Assembly: GCA_024275615.1 (NCBI GenBank)
Contig: JAJRYU010000388.1
Span: 1-37,906 of the forward strand
Length of the DNA stretch: 37,906 bases
Direction of reading: 5' to 3'
From: Planctomycetota bacterium
Lineage (GTDB): Bacteria > Planctomycetota > GCA-002687715 > DRQF01
How positions within the stretch are numbered: position 1 is the first letter of the stretch; each line of letters opens with the position of its first letter. Position numbers and translations under genes: made by a program. Below the pieces are notes generated by a model. That model did not search any database. It saw only the letters and a list, made by a program, of their open reading frames with translations, and was not told the origin of the DNA. This document shows, piece after piece, positions 1-8,085 of this stretch.

Positions 1-1
1 A

Positions 2-559
2 ATACCAGCACGAGCAACGATTCGCGGGCAAGACATCGTGAATTCCATCAACAAAAAGGAAAGAGACGGCCCCATAGCCACGTCATTTCAACTGGCGCTG
101 CGCACCAACCAAAGAGAGCTAGACCCCAACGAGTGGTTCACTGCCGAATGGCAGGGGACGATTCCGCTCATGCTGGCACCAGCCCTTCATTTCGTGGGTA
201 TTAAGAGAGAATCACTCAGTGCCCTTCAAGCCGACCTTCACTTGCAGCTCGAGTTGGACAACCCCAACACCTATGCCATTCATCTTCGCTCGCTCGCCAT
301 CGAACTCGAGATCAATGGTCTTTCATTTGGCCGCATTGAATCAAAGGAAATTGACCGCGGGATTCCAGGTGGCGAACGCATTCAGGTCAAAGTCTCTCAT
401 TCCTACCGTCTGTCAAATGAAGGAAGCGAGATCTTTAAGATCTTGGCCCATTCCGAGACTTTTCGAGTTGTCGTTGTCGGTGAAGCGGAACTGGCGTTCG
501 ACTCGCCTCTGTCGCCAGTCAAGGCTAACCTCTCCACCGATGGAACCGCACGGCCTTAA
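2..559 (+). CDS. LEA14/WHy-domain protein, 5' end cut off
   Basis: The frame is open to the left edge, so the gene very probably starts outside the window; a GTG at 38 is the first internal start codon. The visible part has the LEA type 2 (WHy) pattern: a strand-rich segment ending in a short G-x-I-P-L motif, then a fresh domain with the L-x-N-P-N signature near residue 74 (counted from 38) and an 'EINGLSFG' strand. This suggests the tail of one WHy domain followed by a complete second one. WHy proteins are linked to desiccation or stress tolerance and are often lipoproteins or periplasmic; any signal peptide would lie upstream. The family assignment rests on this pattern only. Confidence 0.6.
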   Translation: MPARATIRGQDIVNSINKKERDGPIATSFQLALRTNQRELDPNEWFTAEWQGTIPLMLAPALHFVGIKRESLSALQADLHLQLELDNPNTYAIHLRSLAIELEINGLSFGRIESKEIDRGIPGGERIQVKVSHSYRLSNEGSEIFKILAHSETFRVVVVGEAELAFDSPLSPVKANLSTDGTARP

Positions 560-869
560 AGTCCGCGCAAGAATAACTTCCTGTCTTGGCCACAGATTTG
601 GGTCCGATTCGGTTTGGGCGATTGAGCGGGGACCGCAGCAAACTCACTGTACTCGAGGATTCACGCGATTGAGCACAGATCGTAGATGGCCTGAAGAGGG
701 GACTCAAAACAGGGAGTTATTTTTGCGTGGACCCTTAGTGCAATCTCTGCAAGGCGAGCAGAAGCGCTAAGGCGCACAACCACCCAGGGCTCCTTGCGAA
801 GTGAACGAGTGTTGGACGTCAGTCCGGCATCTCTTCTTCTTGTTCTTCTTCAGCTAGCCTGGACCGGCC
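560..869. other. Convergent intergenic region without a credible gene
   Basis: These 310 bases lie between two convergent genes. Overlapping reading frames here have no recognisable composition. The only structure I see is a short hairpin at about 814-825 (GGAC, loop GTCA, GTCC) that belongs to the repeat family described separately. No U-rich intrinsic terminator was found. Confidence 0.5.
816..832. repeat. Diverged copy of the REP-like palindromic repeat
   Basis: The 17-base string ACGTCAGTCCGGCATCT differs by one base from 4343-4359. It keeps the GTCA loop, and the stem flanks are altered together (GGAC/GTCC here, GAAC/GTTC there). Both copies sit between convergent genes, which suits a dispersed palindromic element. 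With only this window I cannot tell a repeat family from chance. Confidence 0.4.
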
Positions 870-1928
870 TCATTTCTTGTCGGACATCGGACCGATGTAT
901 TTGGTCGCGACAACCAAGTTGTCGAAGTAGACGATGTTCTTGTCAGCCTTGCCTCTCTTTGCCGCTCGACCGGACACGTACCATTGCAGCATGGCGCGAT
1001 TGATCTGCAGGCGTTTGTCTGTTCGCCAATTGAATCCTTCGAACGGTTGCGGATTCTTGTACCACGTGCCCTTGGTCACAAGTCGGTCTCTGATCCAGGC
1101 ACTCATGGGGCGACCGGGACCGTAATGCCCCACTTTCTTGCCGTCGATCCAAAAAGCTTGCTCGCCGTCGTGTTTGCCGATCTTGTTGAGTTGCACCATG
1201 AATTCGAGACAAATCCACTTTTCGCGACCAACGAATGGACGTTGGTCATCCGGCATGAAACTGTTGCCATAGTAAGCATTGGGGCGGCCATCGGCTTTGC
1301 CTCCGGGTGTCTGCCAACTTCGCATCTCGTGCCAATAGGTGTAGAACATCCACCCTTTCCGGCCCTTGGGCGCTCGATCCAAGTTAGGTGGCTCAAGAGT
1401 CGTGCCGAATTTGCCGTTCTCGCCACCCGGTGGCCTGATGCCCGCACCTCCCCCGAAGCGGTACTTGTAGGTCGGCATGTGCCCGCTCATGTTAATGAAG
1501 TGGTGCGGCGTCACTGTGTTCTTGTCAAAGCGGCAATAGACTCGAAGGTAGCAGCGGTCGACGCCTTTCCTCCATGTCAATTGGAGATCGCCACCGGCAT
1601 CGACACCCCTTGTTGCTCTGATTTTCGCACAAGCCCTCCCAGAGCGAGCCAACTTCTTGCTCTTGAGAATCTCAACACCCTTCCGCCTTTTCTTAAGATC
1701 GCCTTCAATGCCACTCTCAAAACCAGTGGCGTAGATAACTGCTGGATTCTTCTCGATGCCACGGTCTTGGGAATACCGAGCAGCTAACCCCGGTCCAGAT
1801 TCGTCAGCTCTCTTTTGCCCCGTGCGACGGAGACCTTGGCCTTGGAGTGCAGCCGGAGCAAGAAAAAGGAAAAGGAGAATTCCGGCAAGAACGCAGTTCC
1901 TGGGCTCAGATGCGACAGTCAATTTCAT
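870..1928 (-). CDS. Secreted jelly-roll-like protein, possible polysaccharide lyase
   Basis: A 352-residue protein starting at ATG 1928. It has a clear signal peptide: a Lys near the N-terminus, a hydrophobic core at about residues 14-28, then small residues. The mature part is rich in aromatic and basic residues. Segments such as 'CRFDKNTVTPHHF', 'GGGAGIRPPG', 'EFMVQLN', 'FWIDGKKVG' and the terminal 'VYFDNLVVATKYIG' resemble concanavalin-like or PL14-type beta-sandwich proteins that bind or cleave polysaccharide. I cannot place catalytic residues with certainty, so the enzymatic role is only a suggestion. It is transcribed divergently from the next gene and stands alone. Confidence 0.6.
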   Translation of the reverse strand: MKLTVASEPRNCVLAGILLFLFLAPAALQGQGLRRTGQKRADESGPGLAARYSQDRGIEKNPAVIYATGFESGIEGDLKKRRKGVEILKSKKLARSGRACAKIRATRGVDAGGDLQLTWRKGVDRCYLRVYCRFDKNTVTPHHFINMSGHMPTYKYRFGGGAGIRPPGGENGKFGTTLEPPNLDRAPKGRKGWMFYTYWHEMRSWQTPGGKADGRPNAYYGNSFMPDDQRPFVGREKWICLEFMVQLNKIGKHDGEQAFWIDGKKVGHYGPGRPMSAWIRDRLVTKGTWYKNPQPFEGFNWRTDKRLQINRAMLQWYVSGRAAKRGKADKNIVYFDNLVVATKYIGPMSDKK

Positions 1929-2108
1929 GTGATCTCAGTTCTCTTGAGAGAAAGGTGCGCATGGGCGACATTGTCCATGATCTTATGAATGGGGCGGTTC
2001 AGGCAAGACCAGATAAAGCTCAAAGCCCAGTTTCTGTCAAGTCTATACTGCATTTCGCCACAAACTCGTGAACTCGGCTGGCTGACCAACGTATCATGGA
2101 GGAGCGAG

Positions 2109-2126
2109 ACCGCGGTTCACCGCGGT
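2109..2126. promoter_or_regulatory. CCGCGG double palindrome next to a ribosome binding site
   Basis: ACCGCGG, loop TTCA, CCGCGGT forms a perfect 7-bp inverted repeat, and each arm contains the self-complementary hexamer CCGCGG. It ends 7 bases before the AGGAG of the next gene (2133-2137). It could be an operator or a hairpin limiting ribosome access; the sequence does not decide. Confidence 0.35.
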
Positions 2127-2142
2127 GGCAAAAGGAGAAGCA

Positions 2143-4134
2143 ATGGATCCCTCGACAAGACGAGTTTTTGCCCTGGGCACTTTCTTGCTTATTGCAGTGG
2201 TCGCCGCTTTTCTTTGGCAATCGAAGGCCTCCTACTCGGATGTCGAACTTGGGCAAGGCGCTGACCCATTAGGATTCGATCACGAAGGCCCAAGGCGCGA
2301 CGTCAGGAATCCACTTTCCACCTTGGAGATCCCGGAAGGAAACACCCCAGGCCCAAATATCCAGAAACAGCCTGATTTGGAGTCCGCCGCGAGACTCTAC
2401 ACTGGGCCAATCCACTTTGAAGGCGAGGTCAGCGACAATGCTGACTCTGAAATCCCTATCGCCAATGCGAAGGTCAGTCTTTTTGCGGACTTTGACGATG
2501 GCTCTTTGGTTTTCCTCGTTTCCACAACAACAAACCAAGAAGGCGAGTTCTCAGTAACGACCTTGGCGCTAGCTGGATATCGGGAATGCGCCATCAACAA
2601 GACAATGCTACGCTGCATGGCAACGGCTGACGGCTTCATTCCGGATTGGGAATGGGGCTCCATCACGACAAGAACAACGAATTCAGTGATGATCGGTCTT
2701 CAACGTGGCCAAGGAGTACGTGGGCGTCTTGTCGATCATCGAGGGCAGATCGTCTCGAATGGCACGGTCACGGCTCTTCAGTGGAGCGAAAGTCAAGGCT
2801 ACTATGATGACTTGAATTCAGCCAAAGTACTGCCCGATGGTTCTTTTGGTCTTTCGATCGACGTAGAAGGCCCAGTGATTCTTGAGTTCAACACACCCCA
2901 AGGCGCCGCCCGTTTCCCAGACGTATCCCCAAGAAATGACACGGTTGTTGACCTGGGGGAGATCGTTGTCTCCGAGCTGGGTGTCATTGAGGGTGTGATG
3001 GTGGATAAGGTGGGATCACCTGTTCCTTTCCTTCCTTTCTACATTTCCTTGGTCGACTACGATGACAAGACCCCCTACGAGGAGCCCGGCTTGGAGGAAG
3101 GACGCGTCCATACTGACAAGCAAGGCAAATTCAGAGTCATCGGACTGAAAGTGGGACGACGGTACTATTTTTCCTACGCAGGTTCATTGGGGCAATCAGA
3201 TAACCACATGGCAACGACAAGAGATCTGCGACTGGTCAATACGGAGAGTCGCCTCCTTGTCCATGTCGAAGATGAAAATGGACAGCCCATCCGGGGGGTC
3301 GATCTACAACTTTTGGTCGAACGCAAAGACCCAAGAAACAAGATCTTCTACCAGACCAAGGACCGTATGTTCACGATGTCCACCAAGGCCTACGCTGTTT
3401 TCGATCTCGCGCTCGACGAGAACTACGCACTGAGGGCGTCCTTGAACAACCAAGCAACTTACTACGCTGTTGACAGACCTGTTCCCAAGCCCGTCGTCGG
3501 TACGCAAATGATGAAAATCGTCATGCCCACGGCGCCGGCGGAGAGATGGTTGGAACTGCGGGTTCTGCAGGCGAAGAACGGCAGAACAACGGATTTCTCG
3601 GCCCAGCTCCTATCGGCAAGGACCGAAGAGCCAGCCCAAATATTCACGTTCGGAAAAGGAGGCCGTGAGAGGATCCGAGTCGCTCCTGGCAAATGGATTC
3701 TTGAGGTCTTCCCTAGACGAAGAGATGGCTGGAGAACACGCGCGCCCAGTTTTGCCGTCGGTCACCGCGAGACGATCGACGTCCCGACGACAGGAACGAT
3801 TCGCAAAGACATCCACCTTCGAATCGGTGGACGTTTGGCGATAAGAGCGGCACGTCTGAACGAAAATGTCACGAACGGTCCGATCACCATGGTCGCCGTC
3901 GCTCGGTCAAATGGCGCCAACCACTTATTTCGATTTGCAGCCTGTCGCTCACGGGGGAGAGAAGATTTCGCAAGCCTGGGAAACAACTGGAAGTGGTACC
4001 GGCAGGCCTTTCTCCCAGGGGTATACGATATTGAGTTCAGCTCCCCTTGGCACCAGACGATCCGCAGAACGGTTACAGTTGAATCAAACAAGATGACACT
4101 CGTGACGATCATCCTGGAGAACAAGGAAAAGTAG
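2143..4134 (+). CDS. Membrane-anchored carboxypeptidase-regulatory-like domain protein
   Basis: The frame opens at GTG 2125, but ATG 2143 is preferred because AGGAG lies 5 bases before it; this gives 663 residues. One hydrophobic segment at about residues 9-24 should anchor it in the membrane. The long outer part repeats beta-sandwich modules of the carboxypeptidase-regulatory/CNA-B-like type. Each opens with a 'G.V.D..G.P' strand and contains a 'T...G.F' turn, for example 'TTTNQEGEFSV', 'GRLVDHRGQIV', 'VMVDKVGSPV' and 'HTDKQGKFRV'. Such proteins are abundant in planctomycetes, with unknown individual roles. It is of the same general type as the gene at 24727-26505. No enzyme motif is visible. 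Confidence 0.7.
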   Translation: MDPSTRRVFALGTFLLIAVVAAFLWQSKASYSDVELGQGADPLGFDHEGPRRDVRNPLSTLEIPEGNTPGPNIQKQPDLESAARLYTGPIHFEGEVSDNADSEIPIANAKVSLFADFDDGSLVFLVSTTTNQEGEFSVTTLALAGYRECAINKTMLRCMATADGFIPDWEWGSITTRTTNSVMIGLQRGQGVRGRLVDHRGQIVSNGTVTALQWSESQGYYDDLNSAKVLPDGSFGLSIDVEGPVILEFNTPQGAARFPDVSPRNDTVVDLGEIVVSELGVIEGVMVDKVGSPVPFLPFYISLVDYDDKTPYEEPGLEEGRVHTDKQGKFRVIGLKVGRRYYFSYAGSLGQSDNHMATTRDLRLVNTESRLLVHVEDENGQPIRGVDLQLLVERKDPRNKIFYQTKDRMFTMSTKAYAVFDLALDENYALRASLNNQATYYAVDRPVPKPVVGTQMMKIVMPTAPAERWLELRVLQAKNGRTTDFSAQLLSARTEEPAQIFTFGKGGRERIRVAPGKWILEVFPRRRDGWRTRAPSFAVGHRETIDVPTTGTIRKDIHLRIGGRLAIRAARLNENVTNGPITMVAVARSNGANHLFRFAACRSRGREDFASLGNNWKWYRQAFLPGVYDIEFSSPWHQTIRRTVTVESNKMTLVTIILENKEK

Positions 4135-4181
4135 AGGCGTGAGAGTTCTTGAGAAATTGTGCGCAGCAACGGAAGTGAAGG

Positions 4182-4359
4182 GGACCACCGAACGTCGAGA
4201 GGCTTGGCGCGGCCCTTGACATTTCCACCGCATGGCAACGCAAAGAAGAAAGAAAAGAAAAAATGCCGAACTGACGTTCAGCGCTCCCGATCGCTTCGCA
4301 AGAGTTTTCTGTGTGGCCGGGACCACCGAACGGGAGCGCCGAACGTCAGTTCGGCATCT
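4182..4359. repeat. BIME-like element: inverted pair of palindromic repeats
   Basis: Two 26-base arms at 4263-4288 and 4332-4357 are inverted copies with one mismatch, separated by 43 bases. Each arm is itself a hairpin with a 4-base centre (GCCGAAC, TGAC, GTTCGGC in the consensus). A 13-base direct repeat, GGACCACCGAACG, occurs at 4182-4194 and 4319-4331, the second abutting the right arm. This nested arrangement is typical of REP elements paired into BIMEs. It fills most of the 288-base gap between convergent genes and could also stop transcription from both sides. No REP-associated transposase is in the window. Confidence 0.6.
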
Positions 4360-4422
4360 TGGCTTTTCGTACATAGACACATCGTCGCCAACAGTGTTGC
4401 TTTTCTGTGTGAACCCAAGTTC

Positions 4423-6288
4423 TCACGCATCCATGCCGACTTTGTCCTGAGATTGATAGAGGCGGGCGTAGACACCTTGGACTTGAATCAGCTCGGCGTG
4501 ATTTCCTTCTTCCACGAGCCTACCTTCTTCAATAACCAAAATTTTGTCGGCATCGACGATGGTCGAAAGTCGGTGGGCGATGACCAAGGCCGTCCGGCCT
4601 TTGAGAAGGTTCTTCAGAGCTTCCTGAACTGTCCTCTCCGACTCTGTGTCCAGGCTACTGGTCGCCTCGTCGAGTATGAGGAAGGAAGCATCTTTTAGGA
4701 TGGCCCGAGCGATGGTCACGCGCTGCAATTGCCCCCCAGACAAACTTGCCCCGCGCTCACCCACAAGAGTGTCATAGCCTTCGGGAAGACCAATGATAAG
4801 TTCATGGATGTGCGCCGCTTTCGCTGCAGCCTCGATTTCAGAATCGCTGGCATCAATCCGACCGTAGGCAATATTCTCGCGAATCGTCGTGTTGAAGAGA
4901 AACGGTCTCTGACTGACGACGGCCATCTGACTGAGCAAGCTTTCGCGGGTGATTTCGGTGGCAGGATGATTGTCAAAAGTGATTCTCCCGGCACAAGGTT
5001 CGTGAAAGCGAAACAGAAGGTCGGCAATGGTGGACTTTCCAGCGCCAGATGGACCAACCAATGCGACGGTCGTGCCGCAGGCGATCTCGAAACTCAGATC
5101 GCGCAAGACGGGGATCGATGAACCATCTTCGTCCAAGTAGGAGAAGCTCACTCGGTCAAAGGAGATAGAATCGACAATGGGCCCAATGCTGATGGCGCCC
5201 GGTACGTCGGGAACCTCCACTTCTCGATCAATGATCTCAAAGACACGCGCCGTGGCAGCCATGGACTCTTGCCAATCATTGTAGGCCACAGAAATGCGTC
5301 TGAGCGGACGGTAAGCTGTGGCCATGGCAATCAGAAAAGCCATGAAAGTCGAAGCATTCAATCCCCACATTTCATTGATCGTGAGCCAACCGCCTGCACC
5401 CATGATCAAAGCAAGAGTAATTCCATAGACGACGTCCATGATACCCCGCCCCGCCGCCTTGGCTCGGATGAGTGACGACTGACGTTTCAACCAGCGCCGA
5501 TTGACTTCACGATAACGCGCGGACTCAAGTTTCTCAGCGCGAAAAGCCTTGATGACACGCAGGCCCGATAGGGCCTGATTGATGGCTTCCATGCTCTCCC
5601 CCAAAGACACAAGGCTCTGACGACTACGCTTGCGCACTTTCTTGCCAATAATGGCAAGAGGAAGAACAATAAACGGCCCGACGATGAGAGTCACCAGCGT
5701 CAGGCGCCAGTTAAGATTGAGAGCGACCAAGAGCGCCAAGGCAAAAATCAACGGTTGTAAGACAAGGATGAGCAGAAAAATGCGCACGGCGTTATAGGTA
5801 ATCTGAACGTCAGTCGAAAAACGTGACACCAAATCTCCGACTTTGCGCTTGGTGTAGAATGCTACCGGAAGATCAAGAATCTTGTCCATCAATGAACAAC
5901 GCAGATCAACGACAATGAGCGCTGACAGGTAACGTCCAAAGAAGGTGTTGGCGTAGGTGGCGGCTGCCGAGACGATACCCAGAAGAACAAGGCCTACAGT
6001 GATGAAGACAAGAGCTGCAGGGCGAACATCATCAAGGGCGTAGCCGAAGAACGCTGCGAACGAGGAGCCGACTTCCGCGCACCATTTTTGAACCGCAGTC
6101 GCCTCCGCGCCTTGATTTGGAAAAAGAACGTCAATCGCTGCCTTTGCCAAACCGATGGGAGCTATTTCGGCGATAGCCGCCACAACCATCGCCACTAAGG
6201 TGGCCAACAACGTCCCCCGATGGCCTTTGATGCGCCTGAGGAGTCGTAAGGTTTGGGCGAGGCTATTGTCCAGTTTTTCGGCACCCAT
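4423..6288 (-). CDS. ABC exporter, fused permease and ATPase (MsbA-like)
   Basis: A 621-residue half-transporter, usual length for MsbA-type lipid or glycolipid exporters. The N-terminal half (about 1-340) carries the six-helix exporter transmembrane domain. The C-terminal ATPase has Walker A GPSGAGKST (about 412-420), a Q-loop near 'VVSQRPFLF', the signature LSGGQ, Walker B 'FLILDEATSSLD' and the switch histidine in 'IAHRLST', so it should be active as a homodimer. ATG 6288 lies 3 bases after the stop of the upstream methyltransferase gene, implying co-transcription. With glycosyltransferases and a flippase nearby, the likely cargo is a lipid-linked glycan or lipid; this is inference. Confidence 0.9.
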   Translation of the reverse strand: MGAEKLDNSLAQTLRLLRRIKGHRGTLLATLVAMVVAAIAEIAPIGLAKAAIDVLFPNQGAEATAVQKWCAEVGSSFAAFFGYALDDVRPAALVFITVGLVLLGIVSAAATYANTFFGRYLSALIVVDLRCSLMDKILDLPVAFYTKRKVGDLVSRFSTDVQITYNAVRIFLLILVLQPLIFALALLVALNLNWRLTLVTLIVGPFIVLPLAIIGKKVRKRSRQSLVSLGESMEAINQALSGLRVIKAFRAEKLESARYREVNRRWLKRQSSLIRAKAAGRGIMDVVYGITLALIMGAGGWLTINEMWGLNASTFMAFLIAMATAYRPLRRISVAYNDWQESMAATARVFEIIDREVEVPDVPGAISIGPIVDSISFDRVSFSYLDEDGSSIPVLRDLSFEIACGTTVALVGPSGAGKSTIADLLFRFHEPCAGRITFDNHPATEITRESLLSQMAVVSQRPFLFNTTIRENIAYGRIDASDSEIEAAAKAAHIHELIIGLPEGYDTLVGERGASLSGGQLQRVTIARAILKDASFLILDEATSSLDTESERTVQEALKNLLKGRTALVIAHRLSTIVDADKILVIEEGRLVEEGNHAELIQVQGVYARLYQSQDKVGMDA

Positions 6289-6291
6289 CCG

Positions 6292-6972
6292 TCAGATTCT
6301 CTCAAAGACAGCGTAGCGGGTTTCGCGCAAAAACCCGGTGCCATAGACGGCAACGAGCTTTAGACCTTCAGGGTTCATCTGCTTCGCCAACCATCCCGTG
6401 GTGTTGGAATAGCGGTTCGACGGTTCGCCACCCACCATTTTGCGGGCGATCCCCAAGAAGCTACGCTCAAGGTAATGAAGAGCGAAGGGATGAAAAAAGG
6501 TGACGATAAGGAGGCGATCGGTAATACGTGCCAACTCCCTCAACACTCGAGATCGGGTTTGCGTGGGCAGGTGGTGAAGGAAGCGGAGGGACAATGTCGT
6601 GTCAAAGACACGAGATCCGAATGATGCATGCTCAAGATCGCAGCGCAAGAGCTTGTGGCTTAGATCTCTTTGACCAAGTCTCTCTCGAGCTTTGAGAAGC
6701 ATAGGGACTGAGAAATCCGCGCCGAAGTAGCGAATGCCACTGCCATCCAATAAGGCGCCTACTCGGCCGACACCACAAGGAGCATCCAAGAGCGGTCCCC
6801 GCACTTCGAAGCGATCGAGGATCTGAATCAAAGTGGCGTTTTCACGCCCCCGACGGCCTTCCGATTTCTTAAGATAATGCTCAGCCATCGAATCTGTGTA
6901 CTTGACCCGACCAGTGTAAGATTCGGGTTCATGTCGCTGTTTGTCGGTAACTGTGCCCATCGGCTTAGGCAT
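6292..6972 (-). CDS. Class I SAM-dependent methyltransferase
   Basis: The motif I glycine-rich loop 'LLDAPCGVGRVG' and a following acidic strand ('YFGADFS') mark a Rossmann-fold SAM methyltransferase. 'DTTLSLRFLHHLP' fits motif IV/post-I. I start it at ATG 6972 (227 residues). The open frame runs on to 7146, but that would overlap the upstream gene by 71 bases, and the extra residues do not look like a methyltransferase N-terminus. ATG 6960 is nearly as good, with GGGAG 12 bases upstream. It is the middle gene of a minus-strand set with another methyltransferase and the ABC exporter. Substrate unknown; a lipid or glycan group is plausible. Confidence 0.7.
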   Translation of the reverse strand: MPKPMGTVTDKQRHEPESYTGRVKYTDSMAEHYLKKSEGRRGRENATLIQILDRFEVRGPLLDAPCGVGRVGALLDGSGIRYFGADFSVPMLLKARERLGQRDLSHKLLRCDLEHASFGSRVFDTTLSLRFLHHLPTQTRSRVLRELARITDRLLIVTFFHPFALHYLERSFLGIARKMVGGEPSNRYSNTTGWLAKQMNPEGLKLVAVYGTGFLRETRYAVFERI

Positions 6973-7075
6973 CTCCCAGATAGTGAATATCAGGCGTCGG
7001 AGCAGGGCTCCTTGAGATCGCTTATACCAAGATGACGCGGGAGCTAATAGGGCTGGCGAGGACAGTCGGAAACCT

Positions 7076-7828
7076 TCAAGTTCGCGTGCAATAGTGAATG
7101 ACCCCGCCAGCTGTAACCAGCCCCAAGCGAGTTCTCTCACTCTCATCGATCAGATCGGCTATTGTCGTCGCTTCGACATGAAATCCAACTTCCCGCAGTC
7201 TGTCAGCATAATCAGCGCCGTAGATTCTAACATGGTCCTCTTTGCCGAAATGTTTGAGTCGTTCCAGCGGATCAACGATGCTTGGATCCTCGTAAGTCGG
7301 GCGCTTGTCGATCGGCACCAAAAGAATAGCCCAACCGTCTTTCTTCAGAACTCGAAGAAACTCACTCATGGCCAAACGATCGTCCAACACATGCTCCAAG
7401 ACATGACTGCAATAAATCACGTCAAAGGACTCATCCGGATATTCGATGTTGGTGATGTCCATCTTGACCATGGCACGACTGTTGTAGAGGTCTGCCGTCA
7501 AGTATTGGTCACCGAGTTTCTCACGAAAGGCGGGTTCGAAACAAGATTCTGGGGCAACATGAAGCATTCTCTTGGGAGTGTCGGAGAACAGGTCAGTTTT
7601 TTTGGTCAAGAAATGCCACAAGAAGCGATGCCGCTCCAGGCTGCCACAGAACACACATTGGGCACCCTCACGGCGATTGATTCCATACGCACGGAACTTG
7701 CGAGATGTCTTATTGCAGATGGGGCAATAGCGCCCTTCTCCCGCGTAGGGTAACTGCTTGACAAATTGGGTGAGCCCGGAAACGGGTTTCCTAACCCAAT
7801 CAGGCAGCAAGGATCTTGCGGTCGACAT
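7076..7828 (-). CDS. SAM-dependent methyltransferase with N-terminal zinc ribbon
   Basis: Start is set at ATG 7828 because GAGGG lies 9 bases upstream; the in-frame ATG at 7837 abuts that motif. The 250-residue protein has a four-cysteine zinc ribbon (Cys35, Cys38, Cys58, Cys61: C-P-I-C and C-V-F-C) followed by a methyltransferase domain. That domain has 'MLHVAPE' in place of a classic motif I, then 'ADLYN' and 'FDVIYCSHVLEHV'. This zinc-ribbon plus Methyltransf_11-like layout is often seen in surface-polysaccharide clusters. It is the first gene of the minus-strand set, 103 bases before the next methyltransferase, and is transcribed away from the membrane protein at 8086. Confidence 0.8.
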   Translation of the reverse strand: MSTARSLLPDWVRKPVSGLTQFVKQLPYAGEGRYCPICNKTSRKFRAYGINRREGAQCVFCGSLERHRFLWHFLTKKTDLFSDTPKRMLHVAPESCFEPAFREKLGDQYLTADLYNSRAMVKMDITNIEYPDESFDVIYCSHVLEHVLDDRLAMSEFLRVLKKDGWAILLVPIDKRPTYEDPSIVDPLERLKHFGKEDHVRIYGADYADRLREVGFHVEATTIADLIDESERTRLGLVTAGGVIHYCTRT

Positions 7829-8085
7829 GACAATCATCCCTCGTTCGGCACTAGACGTTTTCTACCTCTTGTACCAGCTCTGACAAGAATGTCCTGCTTT
7901 GCTCGCCATTTTTCGCCATTTCTGACCCTGACGAGATCCTCCGGCGCAGACGGCAAGATACGAAGGTGTAGCTTGCGCAAGGGTGTCCTACGATTCATGA
8001 CGTTGCGGCCATCAACGGTAGAAAAGCCGACAGAATTTGATCGGATTTCCGGTTTACTTGTTCTCCGTAATACCGATAAGACACG

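Noticed and set aside
984..1787. 267-codon open frame on the plus strand
   Set aside because: It is antisense to the secreted jelly-roll-like protein, which has a signal peptide and ordinary composition; the antisense translation has no recognisable pattern.
4159..4698. 179-codon plus-strand frame across the palindromic repeat
   Set aside because: Its first half is repeat DNA and the rest is antisense to the ABC exporter ATPase domain.
7076..7146. Overlap of the two methyltransferase genes
   Set aside because: It depends on the longest possible start at 7146; the added residues are not family-like, and later ATGs with a nearby GGGAG remove the overlap.
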